Shown here: positions 8,126 through 18,589 of the stretch, piece by piece
Layout of the letters: each line of letters opens with the position of its first letter
Numbering within the stretch: position 1 is the first letter of the stretch
NCBI RefSeq assembly: GCF_900105495.1
Contig: NZ_FNTF01000002.1
Coordinates: 1,401,501 to 1,465,500 of the forward strand
Source: Pseudomonas frederiksbergensis
GTDB taxonomy: Bacteria > Pseudomonadota > Gammaproteobacteria > Pseudomonadales > Pseudomonadaceae
Length of the DNA: 64,000 nucleotides
Reading direction: 5' to 3'
Notes under the pieces: generated by a model
What the model saw: the letters and a program-made list of their open reading frames with translations, nothing else
Told to the model about the DNA's origin: nothing
Databases searched by the model: none
Made by a program: the position numbers and the translations under genes

Positions 8126-10688
8126 TTCTCAAGTACAGCCAGAGACTCTTGCCGAGTATCTGGCGCATCTGCCGATGACCGACCAGCAGCGCGCGGAACT
8201 CGCGGGTTGCCAGTCTTTCAGCGAATTGCATGAGCGCCTTTCGTCCTCGACATTCGACGCGCCGACCGAGGCTGCTCAAGCTTCGGTGGGTCGTCGCCTG
8301 ACCCTGAACACTGCCGAAGAACTGGCCGACGCTGAAATGCTGATGCTCGACGCCAGCGGCCGGGTTTGCCTGCGGGCGACCCCGCCGATTCGTCGGACCA
8401 AAGTCGTGCCGGAGCCGTGGCGCACCAATATTCTGGTGCGTGGCTGGCGTCGTCTGACCGGTCGCACCAATCCGCCGGCCCCGCCCAAGGATGAAAATGT
8501 GCTGCCGGCGGCTCGCTGGCGCACCGTCGGTTCGATCCGTCGCTACATTCTGTTGGTACTGATGCTCGGCCAGACCATCGTTGCCGGCTGGTACATGAAA
8601 GGCATCATGCCGTACCAGGGCTGGTCGTTCGTCGACCTGAACGAAGTGCTGCATCAACCGTTGTCGCAAACGGCTACGCAAGTGCTGCCGTATGCGCTGC
8701 AAACCAGCATCCTGATTTTGTTCGGGATTCTGTTCTGCTGGGTATCGGCCGGTTTCTGGACCGCGCTGATGGGCTTCCTCGAGTTGCTCACCGGCCATGA
8801 CAAATACCGCATATCCGGTAAAAGCGCCGGTAACGAGCCGATCCCCAAGAGCGCGCGCACCGCTTTGGTGATGCCGATCTGCAACGAAGACGTGCCGCGA
8901 GTGTTTGCCGGTCTGCGGGCGACCTTCGAGTCGGTCGCGGCCACGGGTGACCTGGATCGCTTCGACTTCTTTGTCCTCAGCGACAGTAACGACGCCGATA
9001 TCTGCGTCGCCGAGCAACAAGCCTGGCTGGACGTCTGCCGCGAAGCCAAGGGCTTCGGCAAGATTTTCTATCGCCGCCGTCGCCGTCGCGTCAAGCGTAA
9101 GAGCGGTAACCTCGACGACTTCTGCCGTCGTTGGGGCGGTGATTACAAGTACATGGTGGTGCTCGACGCCGACTCCGTGATGAGCGGCGATTGCCTGACC
9201 AGTCTGGTGCGCTTGATGGAAGCCACTCCGGACGCCGGGATCATCCAGACCGCACCGCGCGCATCGGGCATGGATACGCTGTATGCCCGCATGCAGCAGT
9301 TCGCTACCCGGGTGTACGGTCCGCTGTTTACCGCCGGTCTGCACTTCTGGCAGTTGGGCGAATCCCACTACTGGGGCCACAACGCGATCATCCGCATGAA
9401 GCCGTTCATCGAGCACTGCGCCCTGGCGCCGTTGCCCGGTAAAGGCGCGTTTGCCGGTGCAATTCTGTCCCACGACTTCGTTGAAGCGGCGCTGATGCGC
9501 CGTGCCGGCTGGGGTGTGTGGATTGCCTACGACTTGCCGGGCAGCTACGAAGAATTGCCGCCAAACCTGCTGGACGAACTCAAGCGTGACCGTCGCTGGT
9601 GTCACGGCAACCTGATGAACTTCCGGCTGTTCCTGGTAAAAGGCATGCACCCGGTGCACCGTGCGGTGTTCCTGACGGGTGTGATGTCTTACCTGTCGGC
9701 ACCGTTGTGGTTCTTCTTCCTCGTGCTGTCGACGGCGCTGCTGGCGACCAACACGCTGATGGAGCCGCAGTACTTCCTGGAGCCACGTCAGCTCTATCCG
9801 TTGTGGCCACAATGGCACCCGGACAAGGCGATCGCGCTGTTCTCGACCACCGTCGTGCTGCTGTTCCTGCCGAAGTTGTTGAGCATCATCCTGATTTGGG
9901 CCAAGGGCGCGAAAGAGTTCGGTGGCAAGTTCAAGGTAACGATGTCGATGCTGCTGGAGATGCTGTTCTCCATGCTGCTGGCGCCGGTACGGATGATTTT
10001 CCACACCCGCTTCGTGCTCGCCGCGTTTCTCGGCTGGGCCGCGACCTGGAACTCGCCGCAACGTGACGACGACTCCACGCCGTGGAGCGAAGCGGTCAAG
10101 CGCCACGGTCCGCAAACCTTGCTGGGCTTCTTCTGGGCCCTGCTGGTGATCTGGCTGAACCCGAGCTTCCTCTGGTGGCTGGTGCCGATCGTCGGTTCGT
10201 TGATGCTATCGATTCCGGTGTCGGTGATCTCCAGTCGAGTCGGCCTGGGCCTCAAGTCCCGTGACGAAAGCCTGTTCCTGATCCCTGAGGAATACAATCC
10301 GCCACAGGCGTTGGTGGCGACCGACCAGTACACCCACGAAAACCGTTGGCATGCGCTGAACGACGGCTTCGTCCGGGCAGTGGTCGATCCACAGCAGAAT
10401 GCCTTGGCATGCTCGCTGGCGACTTCACGCCACCGTGAGGCCGAGCCGATCGAGTGGCTGCGGATCGAACGGGTGCGTCATGCGCTGAAAGTCGGGCCAG
10501 AGGGTCTGAGCAACGATGAGCGGGTGCAACTGCTCAGTGACCCGGTAGCGCTGGGTCGCCTGCATGAGCAGGTCTGGAACGAAGCCCACCCCGAGTGGCT
10601 GCAAGCGTGGCGTAAATCGGTGAAAGCCGATCCCCATGCGCCGCTGTTGCCGCTCAAGCCGCTGAGTGTGCAGCCTCAGTTGGCCTGA
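8118..10688 (+). CDS. opgH: Glucans biosynthesis glucosyltransferase H
   Basis: Inner-membrane family 2 glycosyltransferase that polymerises UDP-glucose into the beta-1,2 glucan backbone of periplasmic glucans. At 856 aa it has the Pseudomonas length. Two to three membrane helices near residues 138-220 precede the catalytic domain, with VLSDSND near 287, the metal-binding VLDADS near 350 and the acceptor motif [10 protein letters not shown] near 493; further helices lie at about 515-690. It overlaps opgG by eight bases, so the two form one operon, closed by the hairpin terminator three bases after the stop. Confidence 0.97.
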   Translation: MSNSQVQPETLAEYLAHLPMTDQQRAELAGCQSFSELHERLSSSTFDAPTEAAQASVGRRLTLNTAEELADAEMLMLDASGRVCLRATPPIRRTKVVPEPWRTNILVRGWRRLTGRTNPPAPPKDENVLPAARWRTVGSIRRYILLVLMLGQTIVAGWYMKGIMPYQGWSFVDLNEVLHQPLSQTATQVLPYALQTSILILFGILFCWVSAGFWTALMGFLELLTGHDKYRISGKSAGNEPIPKSARTALVMPICNEDVPRVFAGLRATFESVAATGDLDRFDFFVLSDSNDADICVAEQQAWLDVCREAKGFGKIFYRRRRRRVKRKSGNLDDFCRRWGGDYKYMVVLDADSVMSGDCLTSLVRLMEATPDAGIIQTAPRASGMDTLYARMQQFATRVYGPLFTAGLHFWQLGESHYWGHNAIIRMKPFIEHCALAPLPGKGAFAGAILSHDFVEAALMRRAGWGVWIAYDLPGSYEELPPNLLDELKRDRRWCHGNLMNFRLFLVKGMHPVHRAVFLTGVMSYLSAPLWFFFLVLSTALLATNTLMEPQYFLEPRQLYPLWPQWHPDKAIALFSTTVVLLFLPKLLSIILIWAKGAKEFGGKFKVTMSMLLEMLFSMLLAPVRMIFHTRFVLAAFLGWAATWNSPQRDDDSTPWSEAVKRHGPQTLLGFFWALLVIWLNPSFLWWLVPIVGSLMLSIPVSVISSRVGLGLKSRDESLFLIPEEYNPPQALVATDQYTHENRWHALNDGFVRAVVDPQQNALACSLATSRHREAEPIEWLRIERVRHALKVGPEGLSNDERVQLLSDPVALGRLHEQVWNEAHPEWLQAWRKSVKADPHAPLLPLKPLSVQPQLA

Positions 10689-10690
10689 TA

Positions 10691-10719
10691 AAAAACCCCG
10701 CGAAAGCGGGGTTTTTTTT
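10691..10719 (+). terminator. Rho-independent terminator of opgGH
   Basis: AAAACCCCGC and GCGGGGTTTT pair around a GAAA tetraloop and are followed by a run of eight T. It lies three bases after the opgH stop. Confidence 0.9.
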
Positions 10720-10797
10720 GCGCTGATGAGCGGCATCAGGCAGCAAATCCTTCAAGGACATGGAATAAGGCTCGATCGGTTCGACCGCGTCGCTCCC

Positions 10798-10872
10798 ATC
10801 GCCAGCAGGCTGGCTCCCACAGGGGATTTGTGTACGCCACGGATCCAGTGTGGGAGCCAGCCTGCTGGCGAT
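10798..10872. repeat. REPIN-like palindrome, family C variant
   Basis: Arms ATCGCCAGCAGGCTGGCTCC and its inverse, both bounded by TCCCACA/TGTGGGA, face each other. This is a sequence variant (CCAGC instead of GCAAG core) of the family C units elsewhere in the window. Confidence 0.8.
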
Positions 10873-10935
10873 GACGGTCTTCCTGGCGACATAACTTTCG
10901 GATTTTGCTAAACCCATGAAACAGAAAGAAGCCCA

Positions 10936-11001
10936 ATGGCCGAATTCTTCGATGCACCGAAGGATCCGCGGGCGCAGGCGTTCTTGCGCCAGGTTCTCTG
11001 A
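10936..11001 (+). pseudogene. 3' remnant of an amino-acid ABC transporter ATPase gene
   Basis: The frame from 10936 to TGA at 10999-11001 reads MAEFFDAPKDPRAQAFLRQ-VL, which matches the C-terminal signature of GlnQ/HisP-type ATPases (pattern EFF..P...R.Q.FL..VL). Nothing upstream in frame resembles the rest of such a protein, and no promoter-proximal partner genes exist. From memory, PAO1 carries an amino-acid-type ABC operon (PA5076-PA5074, ATPase distal) between opgH and the chemoreceptor gene, the same place and orientation. I infer that the operon was deleted here, leaving its last 21 codons. The short length is the main uncertainty. Confidence 0.55.
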
Positions 11002-11023
11002 CCTCAGTGCCTGTTCGATCGCT

Positions 11024-11098
11024 TTCGCGAGCAAGCCCGCTCCCACATTGGCTTTGTGATCGACACATATCCCCTGTGGGAGCGGGCTTGCTCGCGAA
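11024..11098. repeat. REPIN, family C
   Basis: TTCGCGAGCAAGCCCGCTCC at the left and its exact inverse GGAGCGGGCTTGCTCGCGAA-type arm at the right enclose about 25 bases. This is the standard TGTGGGAGCGGGCTTGC REP pair seen ten times in the window. Confidence 0.9.
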
Positions 11099-11141
11099 GG
11101 TCTCACCTCGGTCCTGTGCGAACCGAGGCATTCACATCACC

Positions 11142-13058
11142 TCAAACCTTGAACCTGCCCACCAGCATCTGCAGATGCGTCCCCAACCGTGCCAGTTCAA
11201 CGCTGGACGCCGCGGTCTCTTCACTGGCTGCCGAGGTCTGCTCGGACACGTCGCGCACGTTCAGCACGCTGCGGTTGATCTCTTCGGCCACGGCACTCTG
11301 CTGCTCGGCCGCGGCGGCGATCTGCTGGTTCATCGACTGAATCGCCGACACGGTGCGTGTGATGCTTTCCAGCGAGCCACCGGCGCGGCGGGTCAGTTCG
11401 ACGCTGCTGTCGGTCAGGCTGCGGCTGTTGTCCATGATGGTCGCGACTTGCTGGGTACCGGTTTGCAGGCCGACGATCAGCTCTTCAATTTCTTCGGTGG
11501 ATTTCTGCGTACGCTGGGCCAGGCTGCGGACTTCGTCGGCGACCACCGCAAACCCACGTCCGGCTTCACCGGCACGGGCGGCCTCGATAGCGGCGTTGAG
11601 GGCCAGCAGGTTGGTTTGCTGAGCCACGGATTTGATCACGTCGAGCACGCTGCCGATCTTGTCGCTTTCGCGTTTGAGATGCCCCATGGCTTCGGTGGAG
11701 TGGCCGACTTCCGTGGCCAGGCGCTCGATCTGGGCGATGGCTTCGCCGACCACTTTGTCACCTTCGCGGGCCTGCTGGTCAGCGGCGACGGCCGCTTCGG
11801 ACGCTTCTTCGGCGTTACGCGCAACTTCCTGCACGGTGGCGGTCATTTCGTTCATGGCAGTGGCCACCTGATCGGTCTCGACCTTCTGGCTGTTGACGCC
11901 AGCGCGGGTCTGCTCGGTGACTGCCGACAGTTCTTCGGCAGCGTTGGCGATTTGCGTGACGCCGTCACCGATGCCACCGATCAATTCGCGCAGGCCCAGG
12001 GTCATGCTCTGCATGGAGCGCTGTAGCTGGCCGAGTTCATCCTGACGCTCAGAGATCAGGTTTTGGGTCAGGTCGCCGGCAGCAACACGCTCTGCCACCT
12101 TGAGGGTCTGGCTAAGGGGAATCACGATCTGGCGGGTGATGGCCCACGCGGCAAGCATGCCGAAGGCCAGCGCCAGGACAGTGGCCAGTAGCAACAGGTT
12201 TTTGGCGTGCGCGGCGTCGGTGTCGCGGACGATGGTTTGCGACGCGGTGAGTTTTTTGCTGACATCGAGCAGGAGATCGCCTTGCACGGCCATGCGCTTA
12301 AGCGCGGCAGCGCTGGCTACCTGAGAGTCTCGGAACTGGCTGACGGCGGCGCGATAGGCCTTGAGCGAGTCAGTGGCCTGCTGCAGGTTGGCGATGTGCT
12401 GTTCCGGCAGTTTGGAGGGCAGGCTTTCGAGGTTCTTCAGCGCGTTGTCGATGGCGTCCAGCGCCGGTTGCTCGGCCTCGGTCTTGCCGCTGTAGGTGTA
12501 ACCGCGCACCTGGAAACGCGCTTGCTGGATCAGTTTGCTCAGATCGATCACGCTGTTGAAATCGGCGACGCTGTCACCTTGCAGCATGGATTTTTCGACC
12601 TCGGCGACACGGGCCACGGCGTTGTCGGCAGTGGCGCCGAGTTTGCTGCGGGCGTCTTCGCGGTGGGCGCCAGCCTGGGTCATGGCGGTGAAGGCTTGTT
12701 TGTACTCACTGACGGCGGCCAGTTGCTGGTCGATCATGGCCGCGTCGGCCGGTTGTTCGATCAGCGTGCGCGCGGTTTTCAAGCCGGTATCGAGTTGGCC
12801 GAGCAGCTCGTTGACCGCCCCGGGGCCTTGGTCGCCGCGACGCATTTCGTAATCCAGACGGGCCAGGCGCAGGTCTTTGGTCAGGTCATTGAGGCTGGCA
12901 ATAAACCCCAGCTTGTCACCGCGACTCATCACGCCGCTCAGGCCGGTCCAACCGGTGAAGGTGATCAACAAGGTAAGCAGCAGCACCAGACCGAAGCCGA
13001 CACTCAGTTTGCGATTGACGCTGACGTTCCCCAGTTTCTCGGCTAGCCATCGGTACAT
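11142..13058 (-). CDS. Methyl-accepting chemotaxis protein with helical bimodular (HBM-type) sensor
   Basis: Transmembrane chemoreceptor, 638 aa. The start at 13058 ([10 protein letters not shown]) has GGGAG upstream; an in-frame start at 13079 lacks one. Layout: TM1 about 19-36, an all-helical periplasmic region of about 250 residues (37-286), TM2 about 287-306, HAMP about 308-360, then the signalling domain with the hairpin tip [20 protein letters not shown]. There is no C-terminal CheR-tethering pentapeptide. The sensor length fits HBM rather than 4HB domains, and paired arginines (R64/R67 and R181/R185) are candidate carboxylate ligands. Position matches, from memory, PAO1 PA5072 (McpK, alpha-ketoglutarate); ligand identity here is inferred. 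Confidence 0.88.
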   Translation of the reverse strand: MYRWLAEKLGNVSVNRKLSVGFGLVLLLTLLITFTGWTGLSGVMSRGDKLGFIASLNDLTKDLRLARLDYEMRRGDQGPGAVNELLGQLDTGLKTARTLIEQPADAAMIDQQLAAVSEYKQAFTAMTQAGAHREDARSKLGATADNAVARVAEVEKSMLQGDSVADFNSVIDLSKLIQQARFQVRGYTYSGKTEAEQPALDAIDNALKNLESLPSKLPEQHIANLQQATDSLKAYRAAVSQFRDSQVASAAALKRMAVQGDLLLDVSKKLTASQTIVRDTDAAHAKNLLLLATVLALAFGMLAAWAITRQIVIPLSQTLKVAERVAAGDLTQNLISERQDELGQLQRSMQSMTLGLRELIGGIGDGVTQIANAAEELSAVTEQTRAGVNSQKVETDQVATAMNEMTATVQEVARNAEEASEAAVAADQQAREGDKVVGEAIAQIERLATEVGHSTEAMGHLKRESDKIGSVLDVIKSVAQQTNLLALNAAIEAARAGEAGRGFAVVADEVRSLAQRTQKSTEEIEELIVGLQTGTQQVATIMDNSRSLTDSSVELTRRAGGSLESITRTVSAIQSMNQQIAAAAEQQSAVAEEINRSVLNVRDVSEQTSAASEETAASSVELARLGTHLQMLVGRFKV

Positions 13059-13158
13059 GCTGCAACTCCCTCGAACCATTTGTTGGTTTTATGGGAACTG
13101 TGTCGGCTGGCAGCCGGGAATCTGTAGGTGCTACCCATATACGGGCAGGCAAAATCAC

Positions 13159-13280
13159 CTGTGGCGAGGGAGCTTGCTCCCGCTCGGCGGCGAAGCCGTC
13201 GTGAAACCGGTGGATGAGTTCTTATGGAGAAAAACGGTGGCCGCTTCGCGCCCAAGCGGGAGCAAGCTCCCTCGCCACAG
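13159..13280. repeat. REPIN-like repeat, family B
   Basis: Inverted CTGTGGCGAGGGAGCTTGCT arms with a shared inner segment GGCGGCGAAGCCGTCGT also found in the copy at 3348-3482. It fills most of the 237-base gap between the chemoreceptor start and the rsmE stop. Confidence 0.9.
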
Positions 13281-13295
13281 GTAGGGTGTTTGACC

Positions 13296-14003
13296 TTAGA
13301 AAAGGCGGGCGAGCAGCGCGGTGATGGCGGTTTCGACCCGCAGGATGCGGTCGCCGAGTTGCACCGGATGCAGGCCGGACTTGCCGAGCAGCTCGATTTC
13401 GTAAGGAATCCAGCCACCTTCGGGGCCAATGGCCAGGGTTACCGCTTCGTCCAGGCCACGAGGGCAGGGCGGGTAATTGCCGGGGTGGCCGACGAGGCCG
13501 AGGGTGCCCTCGGTAATCGCCGGCAGACGGTCCTCGACGAACGGCTTGAAGCGTTTCTCGATGACAATCTGCGGCAGCACGCTGTCCCGGGCCTGCTCAA
13601 GGCCAAGGATCAACTGCTCGCGAATCGCCTCGGGCTCCAGGAACGGCGTTTGCCAGAAGCTCTTCTCGACGCGATAGCTGTTCACCAGAATGATTCGTGG
13701 CACACCCATGGCCGCCACGGTCTGGAACACCCTACGCAGCATTTTCGGCCGTGGCAGGGCCAGCACCAGGGTCAGTGGCAGCTTGGCCGGTGGAGGCTGG
13801 TCGAGTGTGACGCGCAGTTCGGCTTCATCGGCGTCCAGGCGCAGCAGTTCGGCCGAGCCCATCAGCCCGCCGATACGCCCCACCCGCAGGCTATCGCCGA
13901 CAACCGAACGGTGGACTTCCTGCATGTGCGTCAACCGGCGATCACGCAGGATCGCCCGGTCGGCCGCAATGAAGTCGGCCTCTTCGAGCAGCAGCAGGTT
14001 CAC
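13296..14003 (-). CDS. rsmE: 16S rRNA (uracil(1498)-N(3))-methyltransferase
   Basis: SPOUT-fold enzyme that methylates U1498 of 16S rRNA in the 30S subunit using S-adenosylmethionine. At 235 aa it has the usual length. The C-terminal cofactor knot is clear: LAIGPEGGW near 182-190 and the final [15 protein letters not shown]. An N-terminal PUA-like domain spans about 1-70. Its start overlaps the tatC stop by four bases, placing it as the last gene of the ubi-his-tat run on the minus strand. Confidence 0.95.
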   Translation of the reverse strand: MNLLLLEEADFIAADRAILRDRRLTHMQEVHRSVVGDSLRVGRIGGLMGSAELLRLDADEAELRVTLDQPPPAKLPLTLVLALPRPKMLRRVFQTVAAMGVPRIILVNSYRVEKSFWQTPFLEPEAIREQLILGLEQARDSVLPQIVIEKRFKPFVEDRLPAITEGTLGLVGHPGNYPPCPRGLDEAVTLAIGPEGGWIPYEIELLGKSGLHPVQLGDRILRVETAITALLARLF

Positions 14004-14794
14004 GGTTGAGTCGCTGGCGGCTGGTCGTTGGGGTCGTCGGCCGGTTGGTCGTCAGGGTGCTCGCCGCGCTTGCTGATCAGGCCGCCGAACAGAATGCCGA
14101 TTTCAAACAGCAGCCACATCGGTACGGCCAACAGGGTCTGCGAGAAGATGTCCGGTGGCGTCAGGATCATGCCGACCACGAAGCAGCCGATGATCACGTA
14201 CGGGCGGATTTTCCTCAGGTAAGCGACGTTGACCACGCCGATCCACACCAGCAGCACCACGGCCACCGGAATTTCGAACGCTACGCCGAAGGCGAAGAAC
14301 AGCGTCATGACGAAGTCGAGGTAGCTGCTGATGTCGGTCATCATTTCCACGCCGGCCGGGGTGGCGGCGGCGAAGAATTTGAAGATCAGCGGGAACACCA
14401 GGTAATAGGCGAACGCCATGCCGGTGTAGAACAGCATGATGCTGGACACCAGCAGCGGCACCGCAATGCGCTTCTCATGCTTGTACAGGCCTGGCGCGAT
14501 AAAGCCCCAGATCTGATGCAGGATCACCGGGATCGCCAGGAACAGCGAGACCATCATCGTCAGCTTCAGCGGCGTCAGGAACGGCGACGACACATCGGTG
14601 GCGATCATCGTCGCGCCCACAGGCAGGTATTGCCGCAGTGGTGTGGAGACGAAGGTGTAGATCTGCTGGGTGAAGGCAAACAACCCGGCGAAGATGATGA
14701 AGATCGCCGCTACACAGCGCAGCAGGCGGGTACGCAACTCGGTGAGGTGCGAAACCAGCGGCATGTGCTGGTCATTTTCGGGGAGATCGCTCAT
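14000..14794 (-). CDS. tatC: Sec-independent protein translocase TatC
   Basis: Six-helix inner-membrane receptor for twin-arginine signal peptides. The 264 aa sequence shows the N-terminal [16 protein letters not shown] (the conserved H-L-E-L-R region with a substitution in the usual E), the first periplasmic loop with FVSTPL and the segment GLYKHEKR before helix 3. The C-terminal 25 residues are Asp/Pro/Gln-rich and cytoplasmic. It overlaps tatB and rsmE by four bases each, so translation is coupled through the operon. Confidence 0.96.
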   Translation of the reverse strand: MSDLPENDQHMPLVSHLTELRTRLLRCVAAIFIIFAGLFAFTQQIYTFVSTPLRQYLPVGATMIATDVSSPFLTPLKLTMMVSLFLAIPVILHQIWGFIAPGLYKHEKRIAVPLLVSSIMLFYTGMAFAYYLVFPLIFKFFAAATPAGVEMMTDISSYLDFVMTLFFAFGVAFEIPVAVVLLVWIGVVNVAYLRKIRPYVIIGCFVVGMILTPPDIFSQTLLAVPMWLLFEIGILFGGLISKRGEHPDDQPADDPNDQPPATQP

Positions 14795-15243
14795 GAGACT
14801 CGCGGCGGCAAAGTGGTGTCGTGAGGAGCCGGCGTTGTCGGCGCGGCGGCAGGAGCAACAGGTTCAGCCGGGGTGGTTGCAACAACGGGCGCCGGTTCAG
14901 CGGCTGCTACAACAGGTGCAGGTTCGGCAGCGGCCGGAGCATGAATCGTCTGCTCCGCCACAGGCTCAACCGGCTGAACCGGCGTGGCCTCCTGCTGAGT
15001 CGGCGTGAAGATCTTCCGCGCCTCCTGCTCCAGCGACAGAATGTGCTCGTTGTGCAGCTGCCGACGAATCTCGTCGGCACCGATTTCACGTTCAACTTCC
15101 TGTTTGATCGCGTTGAAGCTGCGCTTCAGACGGCCGACCCACAGGCCAGCGGTGCGCGCAGCACCCGGCAAACGCTCGGGACCCAGCACCAGCAGGGCCA
15201 CGAGGCCGACGAGCAGCAGTTCAGAGAAGCTGATACCAAACAT
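14791..15243 (-). CDS. tatB: Sec-independent protein translocase TatB
   Basis: Membrane-anchored partner of TatC in the twin-arginine receptor complex, 150 aa. It has one N-terminal helix with [20 protein letters not shown], then GPERLP and an amphipathic helix to about residue 70. The remaining half is a Pro/Ala/Val-rich tail with a repeated [15 protein letters not shown] unit, low complexity and probably disordered. It follows tatA by ten bases and overlaps tatC by four. Confidence 0.95.
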   Translation of the reverse strand: MFGISFSELLLVGLVALLVLGPERLPGAARTAGLWVGRLKRSFNAIKQEVEREIGADEIRRQLHNEHILSLEQEARKIFTPTQQEATPVQPVEPVAEQTIHAPAAAEPAPVVAAAEPAPVVATTPAEPVAPAAAPTTPAPHDTTLPPRVS

Positions 15244-15253
15244 TAGTCAGTGC

Positions 15254-15532
15254 TCACACGTCTTTGCGGATCGGCTCTTCGACTTTTTGCGCCTGCACGT
15301 CGATGGTGTGCGGCTGGTTCACGGACTGAGTGGTCTGTGGCTGCGCGGGTGGAACCGGTTGGGCCGGTGTCACTGTCGGATCGGCTGGTTTGTCTTCATC
15401 GCTCATGGCTTTTTTGAAGCCCTTGATCGACTCGCCCACATCAGTGCCGAGGTTTTTCAGTTTCTTGGTGCCGAACACCAGCACGACAACAACCAGGATG
15501 ACGATCCAGTGTTTCCAGTCAAAAATGCCCAT
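15254..15532 (-). CDS. tatA: Sec-independent protein translocase TatA
   Basis: Pore-forming twin-arginine component, 92 aa. The true start is 15532, giving [20 protein letters not shown] followed by [22 protein letters not shown], the standard membrane helix, hinge and amphipathic helix. A longer in-frame extension to 15622 would add 30 residues with no family counterpart. GGAG lies just upstream. It starts a tatABC block 25 bases after hisE. Confidence 0.96.
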   Translation of the reverse strand: MGIFDWKHWIVILVVVVLVFGTKKLKNLGTDVGESIKGFKKAMSDEDKPADPTVTPAQPVPPAQPQTTQSVNQPHTIDVQAQKVEEPIRKDV

Positions 15533-15557
15533 GTCGCTGCTCCTCTCTAATAGTTGT

Positions 15558-15890
15558 TCAGGCGGACGGACGCGAGGCTTTCTCGACGTGTCCGGACAGA
15601 CCGAAACGACGGTCCAGTTCATCGAGCACAGCCTGAGGATGCTGTCCCAGTTGGGCGAGCATGACCATGCTGTGGAACCACAAATCGGCGGTTTCGTAGA
15701 TCACATCGCTGCAGTCACCGCTGATGGCGGCATCCTTGGCGGCAATGATGGTTTCGACCGACTCTTCGCCGACTTTTTCCAGAATCTTGTTCAAGCCCTT
15801 GTGGTAAAGGCTGGCGACATACGAGCTGTCGGCGGCGGCGCCTTTGCGCTCTTCCAGCACCTGGGCCAGACGGGTCAACGTGTCACTCAT
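15558..15890 (-). CDS. hisE: Phosphoribosyl-ATP pyrophosphatase
   Basis: Second step of histidine synthesis, hydrolysing PR-ATP to PR-AMP. The 110 aa all-helical MazG-like protein shows [20 protein letters not shown] and the metal-binding helix [12 protein letters not shown], plus [17 protein letters not shown]. It overlaps the end of hisI by eight bases; in Pseudomonas the two activities are separate proteins, unlike the enterobacterial fusion. Confidence 0.96.
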   Translation of the reverse strand: MSDTLTRLAQVLEERKGAAADSSYVASLYHKGLNKILEKVGEESVETIIAAKDAAISGDCSDVIYETADLWFHSMVMLAQLGQHPQAVLDELDRRFGLSGHVEKASRPSA

Positions 15891-16284
15891 GGGTGTGTCC
15901 TGCGCAGTAGATGGCGTGCGGGTCTTTGAGCACCGGGTCGACGGTTTTCCAGTCGCCGTTCTCGAAGACGCGGTAGAAGCAGCTCTGACGACCGGTATGG
16001 CAAGCGATGTCGCCGATCTGCTCGACCATCAGGATGATCACGTCGGCGTCACAGTCCAGGCGCATCTCATGCAGGATTTGCACGTGGCCGGACTCTTCGC
16101 CCTTGCGCCACAGCTTGCCACGGGAACGTGACCAGTAAATGGCGCGGTTCTCGGCAGCGGTCAGTTCCAGCGCTTCACGGTTCATCCAGGCCATCATCAG
16201 GACGCGCCCGGTCTTGTGATCCTGGGCAATCGCCGGCACCAGGCCGTCGGCGTCCCACTTGATCTCGTCCAGCCAGTTTTTCAT
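15883..16284 (-). CDS. hisI: Phosphoribosyl-AMP cyclohydrolase
   Basis: Third step of histidine synthesis, opening the purine ring of PR-AMP in a zinc- and magnesium-dependent reaction. From ATG 16284 it is 133 aa; CGGAG precedes that start, whereas the longer frame from 16308 has no ribosome site and adds a non-family extension. Signatures are [10 protein letters not shown], the DCDAD magnesium site and the zinc-binding cysteines in [13 protein letters not shown]. It overlaps hisE by eight bases. Confidence 0.96.
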   Translation of the reverse strand: MKNWLDEIKWDADGLVPAIAQDHKTGRVLMMAWMNREALELTAAENRAIYWSRSRGKLWRKGEESGHVQILHEMRLDCDADVIILMVEQIGDIACHTGRQSCFYRVFENGDWKTVDPVLKDPHAIYCAGHTHE

Positions 16285-16364
16285 CTTCGACTCCGACAGC
16301 GGTTCCACACTTCATGAGTAGAACCCAAGCGTTGAAACAGTGTGCCAGCGTGTGGGGGCGCTGG

Positions 16365-17969
16365 CTATCGACGAACGACCAGATACAAACCGACCGCCAC
16401 CATGATCCCGGCCGGCCAATGCCCCAGTTCGTTCAGCGGCCCGCCGGCAGCGAGTATGGTGCCGCCGGCCAGGTGCGCACAGCCGAGCAGTCGCAGTAGC
16501 CAATCGTCCTTGCGCCGGTGCCACGGAGGCGGCGGGTCGTAGGCGTGGGGCTGGGACATGCGTTCGAGCAGGTCGCGGGCCATGTTGGCCAGGTGCGGCA
16601 GTTGTTCGAACTGGCTCTGCACGTTGCCGATCAAGGCTTTGGGGCTGACGCGCTCACGCATCCAGCGTTCGAGGAACGGCTGGGCGGTGTTCCACAAATC
16701 GAGGTCCGGGTACAACTGACGGCCCAGGCCTTCGATGTTCAACAGGGTTTTTTGCAGCAACACGAGCTGCGGCTGCACTTCCATGTTGAAGCGTCGGGCG
16801 GTCTGGAACAGGCGCATCAGCACCTGGCCGAAAGAAATATCCTTTAACGGTTTTTCGAAGATCGGCTCGCACACGGTGCGGATCGCCGCCTCGAATTCGT
16901 TGAGTTTGGTTTCCGCCGGCACCCACCCCGAATCGATGTGCAACTGCGCCACACGACGGTAATCACGCTTGAAGAACGCGAACAGGTTGCGCGCCAGATA
17001 GTCCTGGTCTTCCGGGGTCAGGCTGCCGACGATGCCGCAGTCGATCGCAATGTACTGCGGGCTCCACGGGTTCACGGTGCTGACGAAGATGTTGCCGGGG
17101 TGCATGTCGGCGTGGAAAAAGCTGTCGCGGAACACCTGGGTGAAGAAGATCTCAACGCCGCGTTCGGCGAGCATTTTCATGTCGGTGCGCTGGTCGGCGA
17201 GGGTCGCGAGGTCAGTGACCTGGATGCCGTAGATGCGCTCCATCACCAGCACTTTCGGCCGGCACCAGTCCCAATAGACTTGCGGCACGTAGAGCAGCTC
17301 CGAGCCGTCGAAGTTACGCCGCAACTGGCTGGCGTTGGCCGCTTCACGCAACAGGTCGAGTTCGTCGTAGATGGTTTTTTCGTAGTCCTGGACCACGTCC
17401 ACCGGGTGCAGCAGGCGCGCGTCGGCCGAGAGTTTTTCGGCGGCGCGGGCGAGGATGAACAGCCACGCCAGATCCTGCGCAATGATCGGTTTGAGGCCCG
17501 GGCGGATCACCTTGACCACCACTTCTTCACCGGTTTTCAGCTGCGCGGCATGCACTTGCGCCACCGACGCCGAGGCCAGCGGTTCGACGTCGAAGCGGCT
17601 GAAGACTTCGCTGATCTTTTTGCCGAGCTGTTCTTCGATCAGCCTGACCGACACTTGCGAGTCGAACGGCGGTACGCGGTCCTGCAGTTTCATCAGCTCA
17701 TCGGCGATGTCTTCCGGCAGCAAGTCGCGGCGGGTGGACAGGATTTGCCCGAACTTGATGAAAATCGGTCCCAGGTCCTGCAACGCCAGACGCAATCGTG
17801 CGCCGCGGCTCAGGTCCAGCGTCTTGCGCGGGAACCAGCGCCACGGCAAGGCGTAGCGCAACGCCAACAGAAACCACGGCAGTGGCAGGGCGAACAACAG
17901 GTCATCGAGGCGGTAGCGAATCACAACGCGCTGGATGCGCAACAAACGGCGGACGGCAAGCAGCTTCAT
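16365..17969 (-). CDS. ubiB: Ubiquinone biosynthesis atypical kinase UbiB
   Basis: ABC1/ADCK-type protein kinase-like ATPase needed for ubiquinone synthesis, inner-membrane associated, 534 aa. Visible features: the KxGQ motif in [12 protein letters not shown] near 72-77, an Ala-rich nucleotide loop in [19 protein letters not shown], the [11 protein letters not shown] catalytic segment near 288 and the DCGIVG metal loop. Two hydrophobic helices lie at the C-terminus (about 490-534). It overlaps ubiJ by four bases. Confidence 0.96.
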   Translation of the reverse strand: MKLLAVRRLLRIQRVVIRYRLDDLLFALPLPWFLLALRYALPWRWFPRKTLDLSRGARLRLALQDLGPIFIKFGQILSTRRDLLPEDIADELMKLQDRVPPFDSQVSVRLIEEQLGKKISEVFSRFDVEPLASASVAQVHAAQLKTGEEVVVKVIRPGLKPIIAQDLAWLFILARAAEKLSADARLLHPVDVVQDYEKTIYDELDLLREAANASQLRRNFDGSELLYVPQVYWDWCRPKVLVMERIYGIQVTDLATLADQRTDMKMLAERGVEIFFTQVFRDSFFHADMHPGNIFVSTVNPWSPQYIAIDCGIVGSLTPEDQDYLARNLFAFFKRDYRRVAQLHIDSGWVPAETKLNEFEAAIRTVCEPIFEKPLKDISFGQVLMRLFQTARRFNMEVQPQLVLLQKTLLNIEGLGRQLYPDLDLWNTAQPFLERWMRERVSPKALIGNVQSQFEQLPHLANMARDLLERMSQPHAYDPPPPWHRRKDDWLLRLLGCAHLAGGTILAAGGPLNELGHWPAGIMVAVGLYLVVRR

Positions 17970-18589
17970 GCGTTATCGCTTGGGTCGAGGGATCGGGAGA
18001 GGCGCTCGAAACGCGCCTCGAGACGTTCCAGATCGAGTTTGATCTGGTCCAGTTCACTGAAACGGGCTTCGGCTTCGCGCTGACCGACGAGGGTGCGCGA
18101 TTCTTCGGCCAGGTATTCGCCAAGGTTCTGATTGAGGCTGGCGAACCCTTGCTGATACCAGCGTGCGCGACTGCGCAGGTGACCGCCGAGCAGTTGCGTG
18201 GCGACAGGCCCCAGCCAGCGCGAGAGTTCGTACTCCCAGTCCAGTTCAAGGTCCTGAAGGATCGCCGCCAGTTCCAGCAGCACGCCGCTGTCGCCATCGA
18301 GTTCGACTTCAGGAGCATGCAGGATCGAAGTCTTGTCCTTGCTCATGGCCAGTTTCAACAGGCTGGAGGCCGGTGCGCGCAAGGTGCAGTCGGCGCCGGT
18401 TTCCCACTGGGAAGCCAGCATCAGGCCTTCGTCGCTGGGCAGGATGAACAGTTGCAGTGCCGGGCTGCGGCAGTCGACGGCAATCACCTTGCCACTCAAA
18501 TGCGCCAGCCGCGGCAACGCCGTGCTGTCGAGACGCAGCACCCGGTTCAGACCGAGTTCAACGCTGGCGAGCAGGCCGGCCAGCAACAT
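17966..18589 (-). CDS. ubiJ: Ubiquinone biosynthesis accessory factor UbiJ
   Basis: SCP2-domain lipid-binding protein of the soluble Ubi complex, which is thought to hold the hydrophobic quinone intermediates. The 207 aa product has an N-terminal SCP2-like domain (about 1-120, [12 protein letters not shown] onward) and a C-terminal coiled coil with alternating Leu/Glu/Arg ([20 protein letters not shown]). The ATG shares one base with the ubiE stop (TGATG) and the stop overlaps ubiB by four, giving the conserved order ubiE-J-B. Confidence 0.93.
   Translation of the reverse strand: MLLAGLLASVELGLNRVLRLDSTALPRLAHLSGKVIAVDCRSPALQLFILPSDEGLMLASQWETGADCTLRAPASSLLKLAMSKDKTSILHAPEVELDGDSGVLLELAAILQDLELDWEYELSRWLGPVATQLLGGHLRSRARWYQQGFASLNQNLGEYLAEESRTLVGQREAEARFSELDQIKLDLERLEARFERLSRSLDPSDNA

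Larger units (their letters stand above)
10720..11141. other. Gene-poor gap opgH-chemoreceptor: repeats and a gene scar
   Basis: This gap holds two family C repeats (10798-10872 and 11024-11098), the ABC-ATPase remnant at 10936-11001 and a hairpin CCTCGGT/ACCGAGG at 11106-11128 next to the 3' end of the chemoreceptor gene. The remaining 10720-10797 stretch shows nothing I recognise. Confidence 0.7.

Noticed and set aside
7809..10115. 768-codon minus-strand frame antisense to opgG/opgH
   Set aside because: Overlaps two certain genes, Gln/Arg/His-rich, no domain or ribosome site.
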